64,000 nt of DNA, from positions 3,616,565-3,680,564 of the forward strand of contig JAKZAN010000001.1 of assembly GCA_023053545.1 (NCBI GenBank). The letters run 5' to 3'. Source of the stretch: Lepidurus packardi. Taxonomy: Eukaryota > Arthropoda > Branchiopoda > Notostraca > Triopsidae. Shown here piece after piece: positions 42,296 through 56,007 of the stretch (position 1 is its first letter; the number at the start of each line of letters is the position of its first letter). Made by a program: the position numbers and the translations under genes. The notes under the pieces are model-generated. The model searched no databases and had not been told where the DNA came from. It saw nothing but the letters and a program-made list of their open reading frames with translations.

Positions 42296-44122
42296 GGAGT
42301 AACCAGTGCCGTATCTCCGCCTAGGCAAACTAGGCAGCTGCCTAGGGGCCCCAGCCTCGAAGGGGGCCCCGGGCCAGGTGCCGAAGTACGTTGAGGGCAC
42401 AAGACAAAGAAAAGAAAATGTCAATTTTTCCGTACGAAATATTAATTTATATAATAGTATGTAAAATAACTGGAGATCATTTTGGAGACTGTGAAAAAGT
42501 TATGTCTTATAGCCTCACCTACCGAGTGATTGGCGGAGTGGTTAAAGGCCCTAACTTTCGTTCTATAGTTCACCAGTTCAAGTCCCGACACCAGGGCCGT
42601 CTTATCGCATGGGCCAACTGGGCACGGGCCCAGGGCCCCACGAGGCTAGGGGGCCCGTCCCGACCTGTTTAGGAGCCCATTTTCGACCTTGGCCCAGGGG
42701 CCCACGGGGTAATATATTTTCATGTAGGTTTAAGTGTAATTAGATTAGTTTGAGCTTGGTTAGGTTTAGTTTGGTTAGGTTATATTATGTTTAATTAGGT
42801 TAAGTTAGTCAGGTACTGTGTATTTATTATTTATTAGTCAGGTACTGTGTACCTGACTAATAAATAATGTATGCTTTCTTGAACCTTTTTCCATAAAGGA
42901 AACGTCAACAGGCTGAAAGCCTACGACGTGATCAAATTTTAAAAAAAGAAGTTAAGAAAGTTAAAAGAAGTTAAGAAAAAAGAAGTCAGATTTTTGTAAG
43001 CCAGCGTAGGTTCTTTTCTCCGCTTTTCATAATTCGCGCTTCAATGAAGGTGGCAACACATTCTGAATCCCTCTGCAAACCACAACTCTAGCATCTTACA
43101 CAAGGACACGCGTGTTTTGACTTGTCTACAGTAAGTTCAAAAGAAGTGATTAAGAGAAAATCGGTCCTTGGTAACATACCTAGAAGGTTTAAGGAAAGCC
43201 GGTATCTTCGATCATTATGAGTCGAAAGCTATGGAAAGAAGTGGTGAACAGAATTACGCATACGATATGAAGAGGAAACGTAAGCGAAAAGTCCTGTTTG
43301 ACGAAGTAAAGGAAAAGGGGGTCGAACTCTCCGAGACCGACAGGGACAGATTTAGTGTCACCGTCTTCAACGTCATTATTGACAGGTTGATTGCAGAACT
43401 ACAGAGACGTGGCTCTGCTTACGAGAATTTAAGTCAAAAGTTTGACTTTCTCACGAAGCTTCGTAATTTGGAATCTCAAGACATCCGTAATGGAGCACGG
43501 AACCTGCAAGCTTTCTATCCAGGGGATTTGGATGGTACTTTGGAAAACGAGTGTCTACACCTGCGAGCTCATTTGTTGCAGGTGAGGCTAAATGGGGGAA
43601 AGAGTTATCGTTACTGGACGTATAGAAGTACATTCTGGAAAAAGGCTTTTTGGATATTTACCCAAACGTGAGAATAGCGCTCCGGATGCTGTTATGTACA
43701 CCGGGGTGAAATTGTTCGGCAGAACGGTCGTTTTCAGCATTAAAGAGAGTAAAGAATTATTTAAGATCTACCACAGAAGAGAACAGACTTAATTCACTAT
43801 CTGTGCGGTACATAGAGTCAGAAATAATGTCGTCTGTGGACTATAGTGAAGTCATGCGTTCCTTTGCAGAGAAGAAAGTTCGTCGCGCAGCAATGTAATC
43901 TTGTAATTATATGTAAATGTACAAATTATAATGTGAAAAAGTATAGTTGGTACTTGCTTATTTCATTTCAAAGTCTGCTTGCCTACTTTCTAAAGTGAAA
44001 GTGCGTTGAATAAATAAAAAATAAAAGTAAAGTCAATCTTCTTGCTACGTGCCAAAATGGGGGCCCCGACTCAGTTAACTGCCTAGGGGCCCTGGGTCGC
44101 TAAATCCGGCACTGGGAGTAAC
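42296..44122. mobile_element. hAT1 copy 2 with TSD
   Basis: Element 42304-44114, 1811 bp, same GGAGTAAC duplication (42296-42303, 44115-44122). Differs from copy 1 at two diagnostic sites: ACGTGAGAAT instead of ACGTGGGAAT near 43670, and GCGTTCCTTT instead of GCGTTACTTT near 43861. Confidence 0.93.
43168..43898 (+). pseudogene. hAT1 transposase remnant, unit IV
   Basis: As at 6664-7394, with the G-to-A change noted above: Gly becomes Arg in the dimerisation frame (YPNVRIALRM) and the first frame ends one codon pair earlier. Confidence 0.85.
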
Positions 44123-45569
44123 GCGAGAAGAGCTAGACGTACACGGCCTTCTTCATCCATGCGAGCTTTCTTGATTGGCTTACGCGAAATTGAAAACGAA
44201 CGAGACTGATTGAAATGGGCCTACTAAAGCATAAAGTTGGTTAAAAACCGTGTTCGGTTATAAAAATATCTATACAAAAAATACCTTCTCTGTGCCAGCC
44301 AAATCCATTCCCAAGTTCTCCATTTCTTCCCTCATCGGCTAACGGAGAGCTCTCGCTTCCTACCAGCCCTTGGCATGACAGGTTTGCCTCCACTCTTTCC
44401 CAGACGAGCTTCAACAGACATAGTTTTAGCCTTGTCTCGAATTTGCTTGGCGAGTTGATGGACTTCCTTTGTCTCTTCATCACTGGGTTCGTCAAACTTC
44501 AGCTCGCAGTTCTTTCTCTTTCTCCAAGTGCTAAAATTTCTGAAAAAAAAGAAAAAAGTAAAAAAAACCGGCCGAAGATAAAACGATAAACTAACCACCA
44601 TAAGATCCGGATCAATGTAGTCGGCAACGTTTTTGTTTTATCAGAATTCTGGAATTTTGTCGTATTTGAAGTCGTATGGCAGGTCATAATTCTTTCTCTA
44701 ATCCACAAAATGTGGACGTCCCCTTGTTCCAATTCGATAGCTCGTCCCGTCCTTTTCGTTTTCTCCTTCTCAGCTTGAGCTGCTTTCTTCTGCGAATCCG
44801 GAATGCAAACTGGACGAACAACGTTATCTCTTCGCCTGGGTTCGCCTACGTTTAGACGGTTCAAGACGCCTTCTACCTTCTAGCTACACATCTTACCTTC
44901 CACACGATGAGCTAGCAATCAACGCTCACAAGCCTAGACAATCCAAATTGAACACCAGAAAACAAATAAATAATCCGCCCTTACGTCTGACTTTACTTCC
45001 ACTACTCCTTCTTCGGTGACGGTAGACATTTGCAGAATTGGGACATGATCATTCTCGAACGCTTTTTGAAAGTAACAAGCATGGGCTAATAAAGCAAATA
45101 TTAGTAAAAATATCACACTGGATAATGAAGCATATACCTTGTTAGTAAATAGTGGCTTCATGCTCTCAAAGAGATGAATCTGTTCTTCCAAGTCTGTGTC
45201 CGCATTGCTCAGAAATAAGGGCAATAGTAGGGCAGGTCTTCTGGTCCTTTTATAACTTGAAGGTGAGAAACATGAAAGGTACAAGCACTGTAAGTATGTT
45301 AGTATAGAGAGTTTGAAGTTTGTTACCCATCAATCCTTCCTAATGCACTCACAATAGAAAAAAGTCCAATCCAATATAGCTATTCTCATGCTCGAGCTAT
45401 CTGTGTGGCTACCACGCGTTCTCTCATCAGGTTTTGCATCTGAATTTGTCTTTCCAGCTGTTATTATTATACATAAAAATATGAATACTTAACTAGACAT
45501 TAACCAAGCTTACGTTCACCCGACCCATTTCTATCATGAACTCCTGGTTCTACCCCGTATTCTTGTGCA

Positions 45570-45990
45570 ATGGACGAACAACGTTATCTCTTCGCCTGGG
45601 TTCGCGTACGTTTAGACGGTTCAAGACGCCTTCTACCTTCTAGCTACGCATCTTGCCTACCACAAGATGAGCTAGCAATCAACGCTCACAAGCCTAGACA
45701 ATCGAAATTGAACACCAGAAAACAAATAAATAATCCGCCCTTACCTCTGTCTTAACTTCCACTACTCCTTCTTCGGTAGACATTTGCACAATTGGGACAT
45801 GATCATTCTCGAACGCTTTTTGAAAGTAACAAGCATGGGCTAATAAAGCAAATATAAGTAAAAAATATCACACTGGATAATGAAGCATATGATTTGTTAG
45901 TCAATAGTGGCTTGATGCCCTCAAAGAGAAGAATCTGTTCTTCAAGTCTGTGTCCGCATTGCTCAGAAATAAGGGCAATAGTCGGCCGAT
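45570..45990 (-). pseudogene. GTPBP4: Second partial NOG1 duplicate, unit IV
   Basis: Identical in layout to 38166-38590. Confidence 0.8.
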
Positions 45991-46624
45991 TTATAGGTGT
46001 TATACAGGAGTTGTTTTGCCGCCATATTAATCAAATGTCGCCCAGACACCGGTAAAGAAGCCGTCAACATATCGCATATTAGTCCAACCCTCTACCGTTG
46101 ATGCTGTTGATAACAACCCGAAGGAAGCGGGTTCGGGAACCAACCAAAGACGTACTCCGACACTCCGGGTTCGTTACGCCATCTGGTGGACGGAAACATG
46201 ACATGACAGATTCGAATCTCTAAGATCATTTAAGATTCATATGCAAGTTATTGCCGGAGAAAGCCCTCTAAGTCGCCATTATGACGAGAAGTTAGCAACT
46301 CTATTTTTCTTTAAGGTGGACTATGTAATTGTAAAGGAAATTTTTAGGTTTGGTCCTCGATTTCCTGCCAATGTGATAGTAAAGATTTGAAATTCCCGCC
46401 CTTCTCCCCTCCACTAGATGACGCAATGAACCCGGAACTGGCCACCCCGGAAGTTACGCCAAGTGACGCTATAACTTTCATTGTTTGTCACTTGTTTTGA
46501 TAAGTCTTCTTGCTATCGTTAACCCGAACGGAGCATTTTGCATTTTCTCCCAAAGTTTTCGTGTATTGTGCCCTCAGTTTTTAAACCTTAAAAGGTTCCT
46601 TATTTCATCCGGGTTGCCTGGACC

Positions 46625-48232
46625 ATGGGTAAGCGTTTTTTGCCTTTTTGTTTGCCATTCAAGTACATCTAGTCTTAGAAGAAGCTTAGCCAAATAGTTT
46701 CAACCGCGAGTGCTGTGATTTTTTCCTTTCGATAAGAAAGCAACAGAGTTGTAACAGGAGTCCTAATCGGTTTTTATTTTTCAGAAATACCCATAAAAAA
46801 TTGTGAACGAAGTCCTTATCGTCTTGTTGTACTTTGGAGGTCATGGATGTCCGAATTCTCCTGAAATCCTAAGCAGCTTTTTTCTGTATGTTGTTTGCTA
46901 TGTACGTTTGTTGTACGTACGTATTTTTCTGTGATATATATTATGGGACCTTTTTTCAGTCTCCCTAACACTTGACTTGTGTTTTTTACTTAACAGATGA
47001 CGCTGCTCCACGGATCGCTTTGCCTCGTTCGTGGCATGCCTGTGCGCGAGACTTTAAGGTAAGATCAATACAATCCCCTAAGGGAATTTCTTTTGACTAA
47101 TACGATCTTCTGTATCTATCTGGCGTAGCAATTGCTATGTGAGTCAAGTACCTAATATGCTTTTATCTTGGTTAACAGGTACGTGCTTATCGCAGCTTGC
47201 CCTGGGCGACCCTGTCGCGCATCTGGGGGCGACTGGCCAACACCCGTTTGCCTCAGTGGACGAGGAAGCAGGTCCTTGGCTTCTACGAGCGGAGGTTTGG
47301 CGTAAACGTCGAAGAAGCCGTATCATCATCAGACCACTCCAGCATGGGCGAATTTTTTCGACGGCCGCTTAAACCAGGCGCACGCCCTATCGACACTACG
47401 GGCTGCATTGTAAGTTGATTGGGTTTTTTATGCACTCATTTCTCGTACTAAATATTGTTTGTTTTCTACAACAGGTGTCACCAGCCGATGGGAAAGTCCT
47501 CCATTTGGGCGCAGTGGACCAGAATGGACTGTTGGGACAGGTGAAGGGGGTGCCTTACTCCCTGAGCCAGTTTTTGGGACCCTCTGAACTGGTGCAACTC
47601 TCAACAGGGTCCCCAACCTCCGGCCTCCACTACTGTTTCATCCAGCAGGCGCCCGGGGACTACTATGAGTTTCATTCCCCCGTTGACTGGGACATTTCAT
47701 TGCGGCGACATTTTCCAGGTAATTCGTCATGAGAACAACAAGGGGTGTTACTAACCGGAATATTATCTTAGAGGAAATGTTTAGTGTGAACCCAAGCGTT
47801 TGCAAATGGGTCCCCGGCTTACTTGCCCTCAACGAGCGAGCCGTTTACTTTGGCCAGTGGCAGTACGGCTTGTTCAGCATGACAGCGGTAGGAGCTACCA
47901 ATGTCGGCTCCATATACGTCTATAAAGACCCGGTAAGTTAGTCGACGAGTTTGCGTTTTTTAAAGTGACTTAACAGTTTTCTTTTCTTTTTATTGTAGGA
48001 ATTGGAAACATACTGTCGTGCTGGACGTCGCAAGACGACGGACTACGACTTCCGCAAGGAACGTGCAGGCGGGGAGGGTCTCCATCAGGAGAAAGGTGAA
48101 GTATTCGGTGAGTTTAACTTTGCCTCTACAATTGTCCTTATTTTTCAGGCCCCCAAGGACTTTAAATTTACCGTCCAGCTTGGGCAAATCGTTCGAGTAG
48201 GTCAAGCTATCGCTCAAAATTCTAAACCGTAG
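46625..48232 (+). CDS. PISD: PISD-like copy C (pseudoenzyme form)
   Basis: Exons 46625-46628, 46997-47058, 47179-47409, 47475-47718, 47772-47932, 47999-48232. I see no coding difference from copy B: GDYYEFH and FAST instead of GDYHRFH and FGST, 311 residues. The 5'UTR donor is ATAAGTC. Confidence 0.85.
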
Positions 48233-48852
48233 CATTGATGTGGGTTCTAAGATGTCTGGCTATTCGTTTCAGTGAAATTTCCGTACTTTGCGTGAAAATT
48301 ATCGTGATTTTTTGTGTGGTGATTTTTTGTATCCTCTCAGTGAATTTTCTTCAATACAAATTTTATTGTGTAACGTTTGTCTATTTTTTTCCTGTCGGGA
48401 ATGGTACCTTTAATGGTAGCGCAAGTCCGGCTTGCATAATAGCTAAGTGCTAAAAGAGATAGTGGCTAAATTGCATTACAGCAAATTTAACTGCCTGGAG
48501 CTCCTTCCGCGTTACACAGTAACGACTCTCTGGTCTCATCAAGCATGGACTTGCATATGCTATAGGCCGTTCAACACCGTCAATTTCTTGTGACAACACG
48601 GCTCCTAGCCCAATATTACTGGCGTTGCTGTCCACTAGAAGTGTTTTGGACAGATCAGGAAAAGCGAGTACAGGAGTTGAAGAAAGGAGCCGTTTAGGAT
48701 CTGTAAAAGCTTCCTCACATAACACGGACCACTCAAAGGGAACATTCTTTTCGGTTAGTTTATATAGCGGCTTGGCAATGTCAGCAAAACCTTTCACAAA
48801 TCGACGATAGTATGAAGATCGAGGAAACTATTCAATTCATCACTGGTCACTG

Positions 48853-51474
48853 GTCGGGACCAGGGTTGTACGGATTTGAACTTAAGCCGGATTTAAATCG
48901 GATTTAAGACTGTTTTTATAACATGCTAAGGCTTGAGAAATTTTCACAAGCTCATTTTGAAGTGAGTTGACCTTGGTCTTGAACTTAAAGGCAACCGTAT
49001 GACAGTGATTTGGAAAGGGCTTAAGTAGAAAGCATCTTACTTATACGAGGCGGATATGAAAGTTCATTTTCTGAACTATTGGGGTAAAGGTGAGCTCAGC
49101 AAACGCCTTTCACCAATCACAATCACAATCGCAATTTCTCAGCAATCGCCTTTCTATGAAACGGGAAACGGAAATTTTTTTAAGACTAACCAACAGTCGA
49201 CTCCTAATCGCTGAAAAGTATGGAGGGGTCCAACATTTATTCATTCTTTTCCCTAGTAAAGGGTTACCAGTTAACAGATACCTCATTTAAAGTTACGTGC
49301 AAAACTTGTTGTAAAGTTTACTCCGCGTCAAGCCGAGCAACTTCAAATTTAATTCGACATCTTAAGGTAATTATTATAAGCATATAAGCTTATGTCATGA
49401 AAAATATTTTAAGTGTTTTTCGCTAATATCCTGCAACTATTTTCCTTTACAGCGTAAGCACCCAGTCCAACATGGCAAGTTTTTGACAGAAAAAGACCAA
49501 TCCGCAGCTTCAATCGGCATTCTGGCCCAAGACATTTCCGTTCATTTTATACCATCGCAGAGCGGAAGTAGCTCTTCTTGCTATCCTTCGTCTAGCACTC
49601 GCGCGAAATCTCTGACGATGCAAGTAGTAACCCTGCTCACCTCCAAAATGCTTCCCCTTAGCATAGTAGACGATGAAGTTTTTAGGAAATTGTTTTTCTC
49701 TCTTGACCCCAAATATGAGCTACCAACCCGTAGATCATTGACAGGTACCATTGTACCTCATTATGTCAGCCTAGCTACCACGAAGATAAAAGAATTTGAA
49801 ATCGCGGTCCTCCCCCGTCAGTCTAACTTTGGACTTATGGACAAGTCGTTCCATGCAGGGCTACTTAGGGGTCACTGGTCATTTCTTGAAAGACTGGTCT
49901 TTGAATAGTTTTACTTTAACTTGCAAACATTTTGCCGAGCGGCACACAGCTACTAACATAGTCTCCGAACTACAAAGCATTTTGAATTCTTTTGATTTAG
50001 TTTTCGGAGATATTAGTTACATCGTGACCGATAACGCAACCAATATGGTGAAGGCTTTTACAGTGGAGCTACCACTTTTAGACATCAATGAAATTAGTGT
50101 GGACTCAGAAGAGTTTTCTGATAGTGAAGGAGAAGACAGCGAACCCACGTTAGTTAACCAAGAGAGCTTAGCTTCTGATTTAGAAACAGAGCTTCCTTCA
50201 GACGTCTTTCACGTTAGATGTTTTGCACACTCATTACAACTAGTAGTGCGAGATGGGTTAAAGGGATGTGATGAATTTCAAGCTGTATTTCAGAAAGTCT
50301 CGAATGTCATTAGGCGAAGCAAACAATCATTGTCTGCAAGCGAAGCTCTGCATGCGTTAAAAATAATACCGGTTTCTTTTAACCAGACTCGCTGGAATTC
50401 TCAGTTGAAAGCCATCAGATCCGTAGTAAAGATCAGTGCGAAGGACCTGGATAGGTGCATCCCAAATAGCAGAATAACTTCCGATGATCGTAGTTTTCTT
50501 TGTGAATTTATCGAGTTGTTTAAAATTTTTGAAGATGTCACAGAACTTATTCAGACCGAGAAAAACCCAACAATCAGCTGTGCTATCCCGTTTGTAAGAG
50601 CCATAAGGCGTTATTTAGCAGCGTTTGAACCATACCACTGTAATGTAATTTTAAATACCCTGAAGTCTTCCATTGACTGTCGAATGTCCCGCTATGAAAA
50701 CCTTGACTCGTTTAAAATGTCAACAGCTCTGGATCCCAGATTCAAATTAGGAAGCTGGTGCTTGAACCTAGAAGAAGCGTGCGATGTGCGTAGGTCTATA
50801 ACTGCCAAACTCAAAGTTTGTGAAACTGACGAGATTCAATGTGTTCAACAATGTCCCTCCGCCCCCCCGTCAAAGCGCGCCCGTTTAGAAAATTCCCGTT
50901 GCAGCTTAGATAGTCTGCTATTTGAGGCACCCCAGGAACAGGAGCAACCGAAGTCTGTCTCATGTGAATTAGATACTTATATGGCTGAAACCTGCGTCCC
51001 AAAAATGACTGATGTGTATGAGTATTGGAAGACGAATTCGATCAGATTCCCCCATCTAGCCAAAGTAGCTGCGCAGTTTTTACATACACCAGCAACCTCA
51101 GCTCCGGTTGAGAGAATTTTCAGCTACGGAGGGAAAATTTTAAGGCCCGACCGATCTAAAATGACCCCTGACGTGTTTGAGAAACTTATGTTCCTAAGAT
51201 GCAACACAATGTATATGCAGTAATTGTACAGAGACGTTTGTACGTTATGCGCTAAAATAAAGGAATGGGCTTAACGTAGAACTTTAAAATCCAACCAGAA
51301 GGCTTTCTGCATGATTTAAGTTCTTTTGTTCAGGGCTTGGATTTTGATTTGAGCTTGAATTTTCAGATGAGCGAGGCTTAGGGCTTGGAACTTGATTTGC
51401 CTTAACGGAACGAAATGGGCTTGGACTTCATTTAAGTTCTTTTTTTTAGGCTTAGGTACAACCCTGGTCGGGAC
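48853..51474. mobile_element. hAT2 element, copy 2 (2606 bp) with its own 8-bp TSD
   Basis: Element 48861-51466 with CAGGGTTGTAC/GTACAACCCTG ends, flanked by GTCGGGAC (48853-48860, 51467-51474). The empty site with one GTCGGGAC is present in units III (about 41451) and V (about 58871). Same length as the copy in MULE1; I found no difference when scanning the two side by side. Confidence 0.95.
49244..51223 (+). pseudogene. hAT2 transposase, copy 2, same frameshift
   Basis: BED finger exon, intron, then two overlapping frames (49483-49908 and 49796-51223) exactly as in copy 1, including the break at the TCCTCCCCC run. Catalytic core and dimerisation domain otherwise complete. Confidence 0.87.
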
Positions 51475-52312
51475 CATTCCACGATTGCTTTAGTTTTTTC
51501 AGGACGTCGAAATGAGTTTTCAGGACGTCTTCGAGGTCACACAAGTGTAATATTGTCTTCGATTTCTTGATAAAGGGCTTTCAAGTCTTGAAGGTATTCT
51601 TCGAGGGAGCTCAGGAGATCAGCACTGGCTTCTTGTTTCGTGGGGGCGTCTTCTTGCTTTTAAGAGCACCTTTTAAGAGACGTTTTGTAGACTTTGCATC
51701 CGGAAAATCCGATTTGTAAGGTTCAGCCATTGTTATTTCGTCTATTCTAATTAGCAAGTACGTATTACGGGGAGCGCTCTATGGGTACAACAAATACGCA
51801 AGTACGTATTACGGGGTGAGGGAGCAAAACATCTCATTTGGAACTGAAGGAAAGTCAAAAACATCTCAAAATCAGCAGTACTAAATGAGTAAAAAGTCAT
51901 TTCAAAGTTTATTACAAGGCAAACTTGTATTCTCTTCTCAAGTCCTTCCAGATTTCATTTCAAGGGCCACAAATGATGTCGAAACTACCCAGTTCGAATT
52001 TTCGTTTCAACACAGGCTAAGAAGAACGACCTGGCCAAAGCCGACATATAATAGTATGAAACAGGGTCCAGTTAGCCTGCTTAAAGCCTGTCCGTTTTGC
52101 CAATGCCGCGCTTTCCGGAGAACAAACGCTTGGGCAGTTTAACCGAAATATGTCTGTCAGCTTCACCAGCTTTGCCCATGCGGCCTTGCGTCCAACGAGC
52201 TTCAACTTGTTCTTCATCTACAAGTAACACTAAACATTAAGGAACTACAATCAACTAAAATAAACCCAATTTAGTAATTACTTCTGGGTTCTTGACCCTA
52301 CTCTGGTCACGT

Positions 52313-54139
52313 GGAGTAACCAGTGCCGTATCTCCGCCTAGGCAAACTAGGCAGCTGCCTAGGGGCCCCAGCCTCGAAGGGGGCCCCGGGCCAGGTGCCG
52401 AAGTACGTTGAGGGCACAAGACAAAGAAAAGAAAATGTCAATTTTTCCGTACGAAATATTAATTTATATAATAGTATGTAAAATAACTGGAGATCATTTT
52501 GGAGACTGTGAAAAAGTTATGTCTTATAGCCTCACCTACCGAGTGATTGGCGGAGTGGTTAAAGGCCCTAACTTTCGTTCTATAGTTCACCAGTTCAAGT
52601 CCCGACACCAGGGCCGTCTTATCGCATGGGCCAACTGGGCACGGGCCCAGGGCCCCACGAGGCTAGGGGGCCCGTCCCGACCTGTTTAGGAGCCCATTTT
52701 CGACCTTGGCCCAGGGGCCCACGGGGTAATATATTTTCATGTAGGTTTAAGTGTAATTAGATTAGTTTGAGCTTGGTTAGGTTTAGTTTGGTTAGGTTAT
52801 ATTATGTTTAATTAGGTTAAGTTAGTCAGGTACTGTGTATTTATTATTTATTAGTCAGGTACTGTGTACCTGACTAATAAATAATGTATGCTTTCTTGAA
52901 CCTTTTTCCATAAAGGAAACGTCAACAGGCTGAAAGCCTACGACGTGATCAAATTTTAAAAAAAGAAGTTAAGAAAGTTAAAAGAAGTTAAGAAAAAAGA
53001 AGTCAGATTTTTGTAAGCCAGCGTAGGTTCTTTTCTCCGCTTTTCATAATTCGCGCTTCAATGAAGGTGGCAACACATTCTGAATCCCTCTGCAAACCAC
53101 AACTCTAGCATCTTACACAAGGACACGCGTGTTTTGACTTGTCTACAGTAAGTTCAAAAGAAGTGATTAAGAGAAAATCGGTCCTTGGTAACATACCTAG
53201 AAGGTTTAAGGAAAGCCGGTATCTTCGATCATTATGAGTCGAAAGCTATGGAAAGAAGTGGTGAACAGAATTACGCATACGATATGAAGAGGAAACGTAA
53301 GCGAAAAGTCCTGTTTGACGAAGTAAAGGAAAAGGGGGTCGAACTCTCCGAGACCGACAGGGACAGATTTAGTGTCACCGTCTTCAACGTCATTATTGAC
53401 AGGTTGATTGCAGAACTACAGAGACGTGGCTCTGCTTACGAGAATTTAAGTCAAAAGTTTGACTTTCTCACGAAGCTTCGTAATTTGGAATCTCAAGACA
53501 TCCGTAATGGAGCACGGAACCTGCAAGCTTTCTATCCAGGGGATTTGGATGGTACTTTGGAAAACGAGTGTCTACACCTGCGAGCTCATTTGTTGCAGGT
53601 GAGGCTAAATGGGGGAAAGAGTTATCGTTACTGGACGTATAGAAGTACATTCTGGAAAAAGGCTTTTTGGATATTTACCCAAACGTGAGAATAGCGCTCC
53701 GGATGCTGTTATGTACACCGGGGTGAAATTGTTCGGCAGAACGGTCGTTTTCAGCATTAAAGAGAGTAAAGAATTATTTAAGATCTACCACAGAAGAGAA
53801 CAGACTTAATTCACTATCTGTGCGGTACATAGAGTCAGAAATAATGTCGTCTGTGGACTATAGTGAAGTCATGCGTTCCTTTGCAGAGAAGAAAGTTCGT
53901 CGCGCAGCAATGTAATCTTGTAATTATATGTAAATGTACAAATTATAATGTGAAAAAGTATAGTTGGTACTTGCTTATTTCATTTCAAAGTCTGCTTGCC
54001 TACTTTCTAAAGTGAAAGTGCGTTGAATAAATAAAAAATAAAAGTAAAGTCAATCTTCTTGCTACGTGCCAAAATGGGGGCCCCGACTCAGTTAACTGCC
54101 TAGGGGCCCTGGGTCGCTAAATCCGGCACTGGGAGTAAC
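52313..54139. mobile_element. hAT1 copy 3 with TSD
   Basis: Element 52321-54131, 1811 bp, GGAGTAAC duplications at 52313-52320 and 54132-54139. Carries the same diagnostic bases as copy 2 (unit IV). Confidence 0.93.
53185..53915 (+). pseudogene. hAT1 transposase remnant, unit V
   Basis: Same as the unit IV remnant. Confidence 0.85.
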
Positions 54140-55586
54140 GCGAGAAGAGCTAGACGTACACGGCCTTCTTCATCCATGCGAGCTTTCTTGATTGGCTTAC
54201 GCGAAATTGAAAACGAACGAGACTGATTGAAATGGGCCTACTAAAGCATAAAGTTGGTTAAAAACCGTGTTCGGTTATAAAAATATCTATACAAAAAATA
54301 CCTTCTCTGTGCCAGCCAAATCCATTCCCAAGTTCTCCATTTCTTCCCTCATCGGCTAACGGAGAGCTCTCGCTTCCTACCAGCCCTTGGCATGACAGGT
54401 TTGCCTCCACTCTTTCCCAGACGAGCTTCAACAGACATAGTTTTAGCCTTGTCTCGAATTTGCTTGGCGAGTTGATGGACTTCCTTTGTCTCTTCATCAC
54501 TGGGTTCGTCAAACTTCAGCTCGCAGTTCTTTCTCTTTCTCCAAGTGCTAAAATTTCTGAAAAAAAAGAAAAAAGTAAAAAAAACCGGCCGAAGATAAAA
54601 CGATAAACTAACCACCATAAGATCCGGATCAATGTAGTCGGCAACGTTTTTGTTTTATCAGAATTCTGGAATTTTGTCGTATTTGAAGTCGTATGGCAGG
54701 TCATAATTCTTTCTCTAATCCACAAAATGTGGACGTCCCCTTGTTCCAATTCGATAGCTCGTCCCGTCCTTTTCGTTTTCTCCTTCTCAGCTTGAGCTGC
54801 TTTCTTCTGCGAATCCGGAATGCAAACTGGACGAACAACGTTATCTCTTCGCCTGGGTTCGCCTACGTTTAGACGGTTCAAGACGCCTTCTACCTTCTAG
54901 CTACACATCTTACCTTCCACACGATGAGCTAGCAATCAACGCTCACAAGCCTAGACAATCCAAATTGAACACCAGAAAACAAATAAATAATCCGCCCTTA
55001 CGTCTGACTTTACTTCCACTACTCCTTCTTCGGTGACGGTAGACATTTGCAGAATTGGGACATGATCATTCTCGAACGCTTTTTGAAAGTAACAAGCATG
55101 GGCTAATAAAGCAAATATTAGTAAAAATATCACACTGGATAATGAAGCATATACCTTGTTAGTAAATAGTGGCTTCATGCTCTCAAAGAGATGAATCTGT
55201 TCTTCCAAGTCTGTGTCCGCATTGCTCAGAAATAAGGGCAATAGTAGGGCAGGTCTTCTGGTCCTTTTATAACTTGAAGGTGAGAAACATGAAAGGTACA
55301 AGCACTGTAAGTATGTTAGTATAGAGAGTTTGAAGTTTGTTACCCATCAATCCTTCCTAATGCACTCACAATAGAAAAAAGTCCAATCCAATATAGCTAT
55401 TCTCATGCTCGAGCTATCTGTGTGGCTACCACGCGTTCTCTCATCAGGTTTTGCATCTGAATTTGTCTTTCCAGCTGTTATTATTATACATAAAAATATG
55501 AATACTTAACTAGACATTAACCAAGCTTACGTTCACCCGACCCATTTCTATCATGAACTCCTGGTTCTACCCCGTATTCTTGTGCA

Positions 55587-56007
55587 ATGGACGAACAACG
55601 TTATCTCTTCGCCTGGGTTCGCGTACGTTTAGACGGTTCAAGACGCCTTCTACCTTCTAGCTACGCATCTTGCCTACCACAAGATGAGCTAGCAATCAAC
55701 GCTCACAAGCCTAGACAATCGAAATTGAACACCAGAAAACAAATAAATAATCCGCCCTTACCTCTGTCTTAACTTCCACTACTCCTTCTTCGGTAGACAT
55801 TTGCACAATTGGGACATGATCATTCTCGAACGCTTTTTGAAAGTAACAAGCATGGGCTAATAAAGCAAATATAAGTAAAAAATATCACACTGGATAATGA
55901 AGCATATGATTTGTTAGTCAATAGTGGCTTGATGCCCTCAAAGAGAAGAATCTGTTCTTCAAGTCTGTGTCCGCATTGCTCAGAAATAAGGGCAATAGTC
56001 GGCCGAT
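55587..56007 (-). pseudogene. GTPBP4: Second partial NOG1 duplicate, unit V
   Basis: Same as 38166-38590. Confidence 0.8.

Larger units (their letters stand above)
42064..45569 (-). pseudogene. GTPBP4: NOG1/GTPBP4 pseudogene, copy IV (with last exon, hAT1-interrupted)
   Basis: The most complete copy. The last exon (42200 down to the TAA at 42064-42066) reads [20 protein letters not shown] then GIGKTDRL, the characteristic NOG1 C-terminus. It is separated by a 65-bp intron (GTAATTAC to TTGTAG) from the exon VTPRDQSRVKNPE, which hAT1 splits. Upstream exons: EVHQLAKQIRD (44330-44550), the long exon 44599-44933, MSTVTEEGVVEVKSD (about 44990-45070) and SEQCGHR (about 45150-45230). Two in-frame stops lie in the long exon (ER-stop-LLAHRV and the TAG before VEGVLNRL), plus TGATAA after KIPEF and two frameshifts. 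The N-terminal GTPase exons are absent. Confidence 0.87.
48443..51690 (-). pseudogene. Ty3/gypsy RNase H and gag fragments, unit IV, split by hAT2
   Basis: RNase H part 48797-48450 and gag-like part about 51530-51660, separated by hAT2. This copy has Ala in STPVLAFPDL, like copy I, while units III and V have Ser. Confidence 0.78.
42271..52287. repeat. Tandem unit IV (10017 bp = 7403 + hAT2 insertion)
   Basis: Same order as unit III plus hAT1 in NOG1 and hAT2 in the gypsy fragment. Subtracting hAT2 and its 8-bp duplication (2614 bp) leaves exactly 7403 bp. Non-inserted parts differ from unit V at only a handful of positions by eye. Confidence 0.92.
52081..55586 (-). pseudogene. GTPBP4: NOG1/GTPBP4 pseudogene, copy V
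   Basis: Same structure and lesions as copy IV, including hAT1 in the VTPRDQ exon and the last exon at 52081-52217. Confidence 0.85.
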
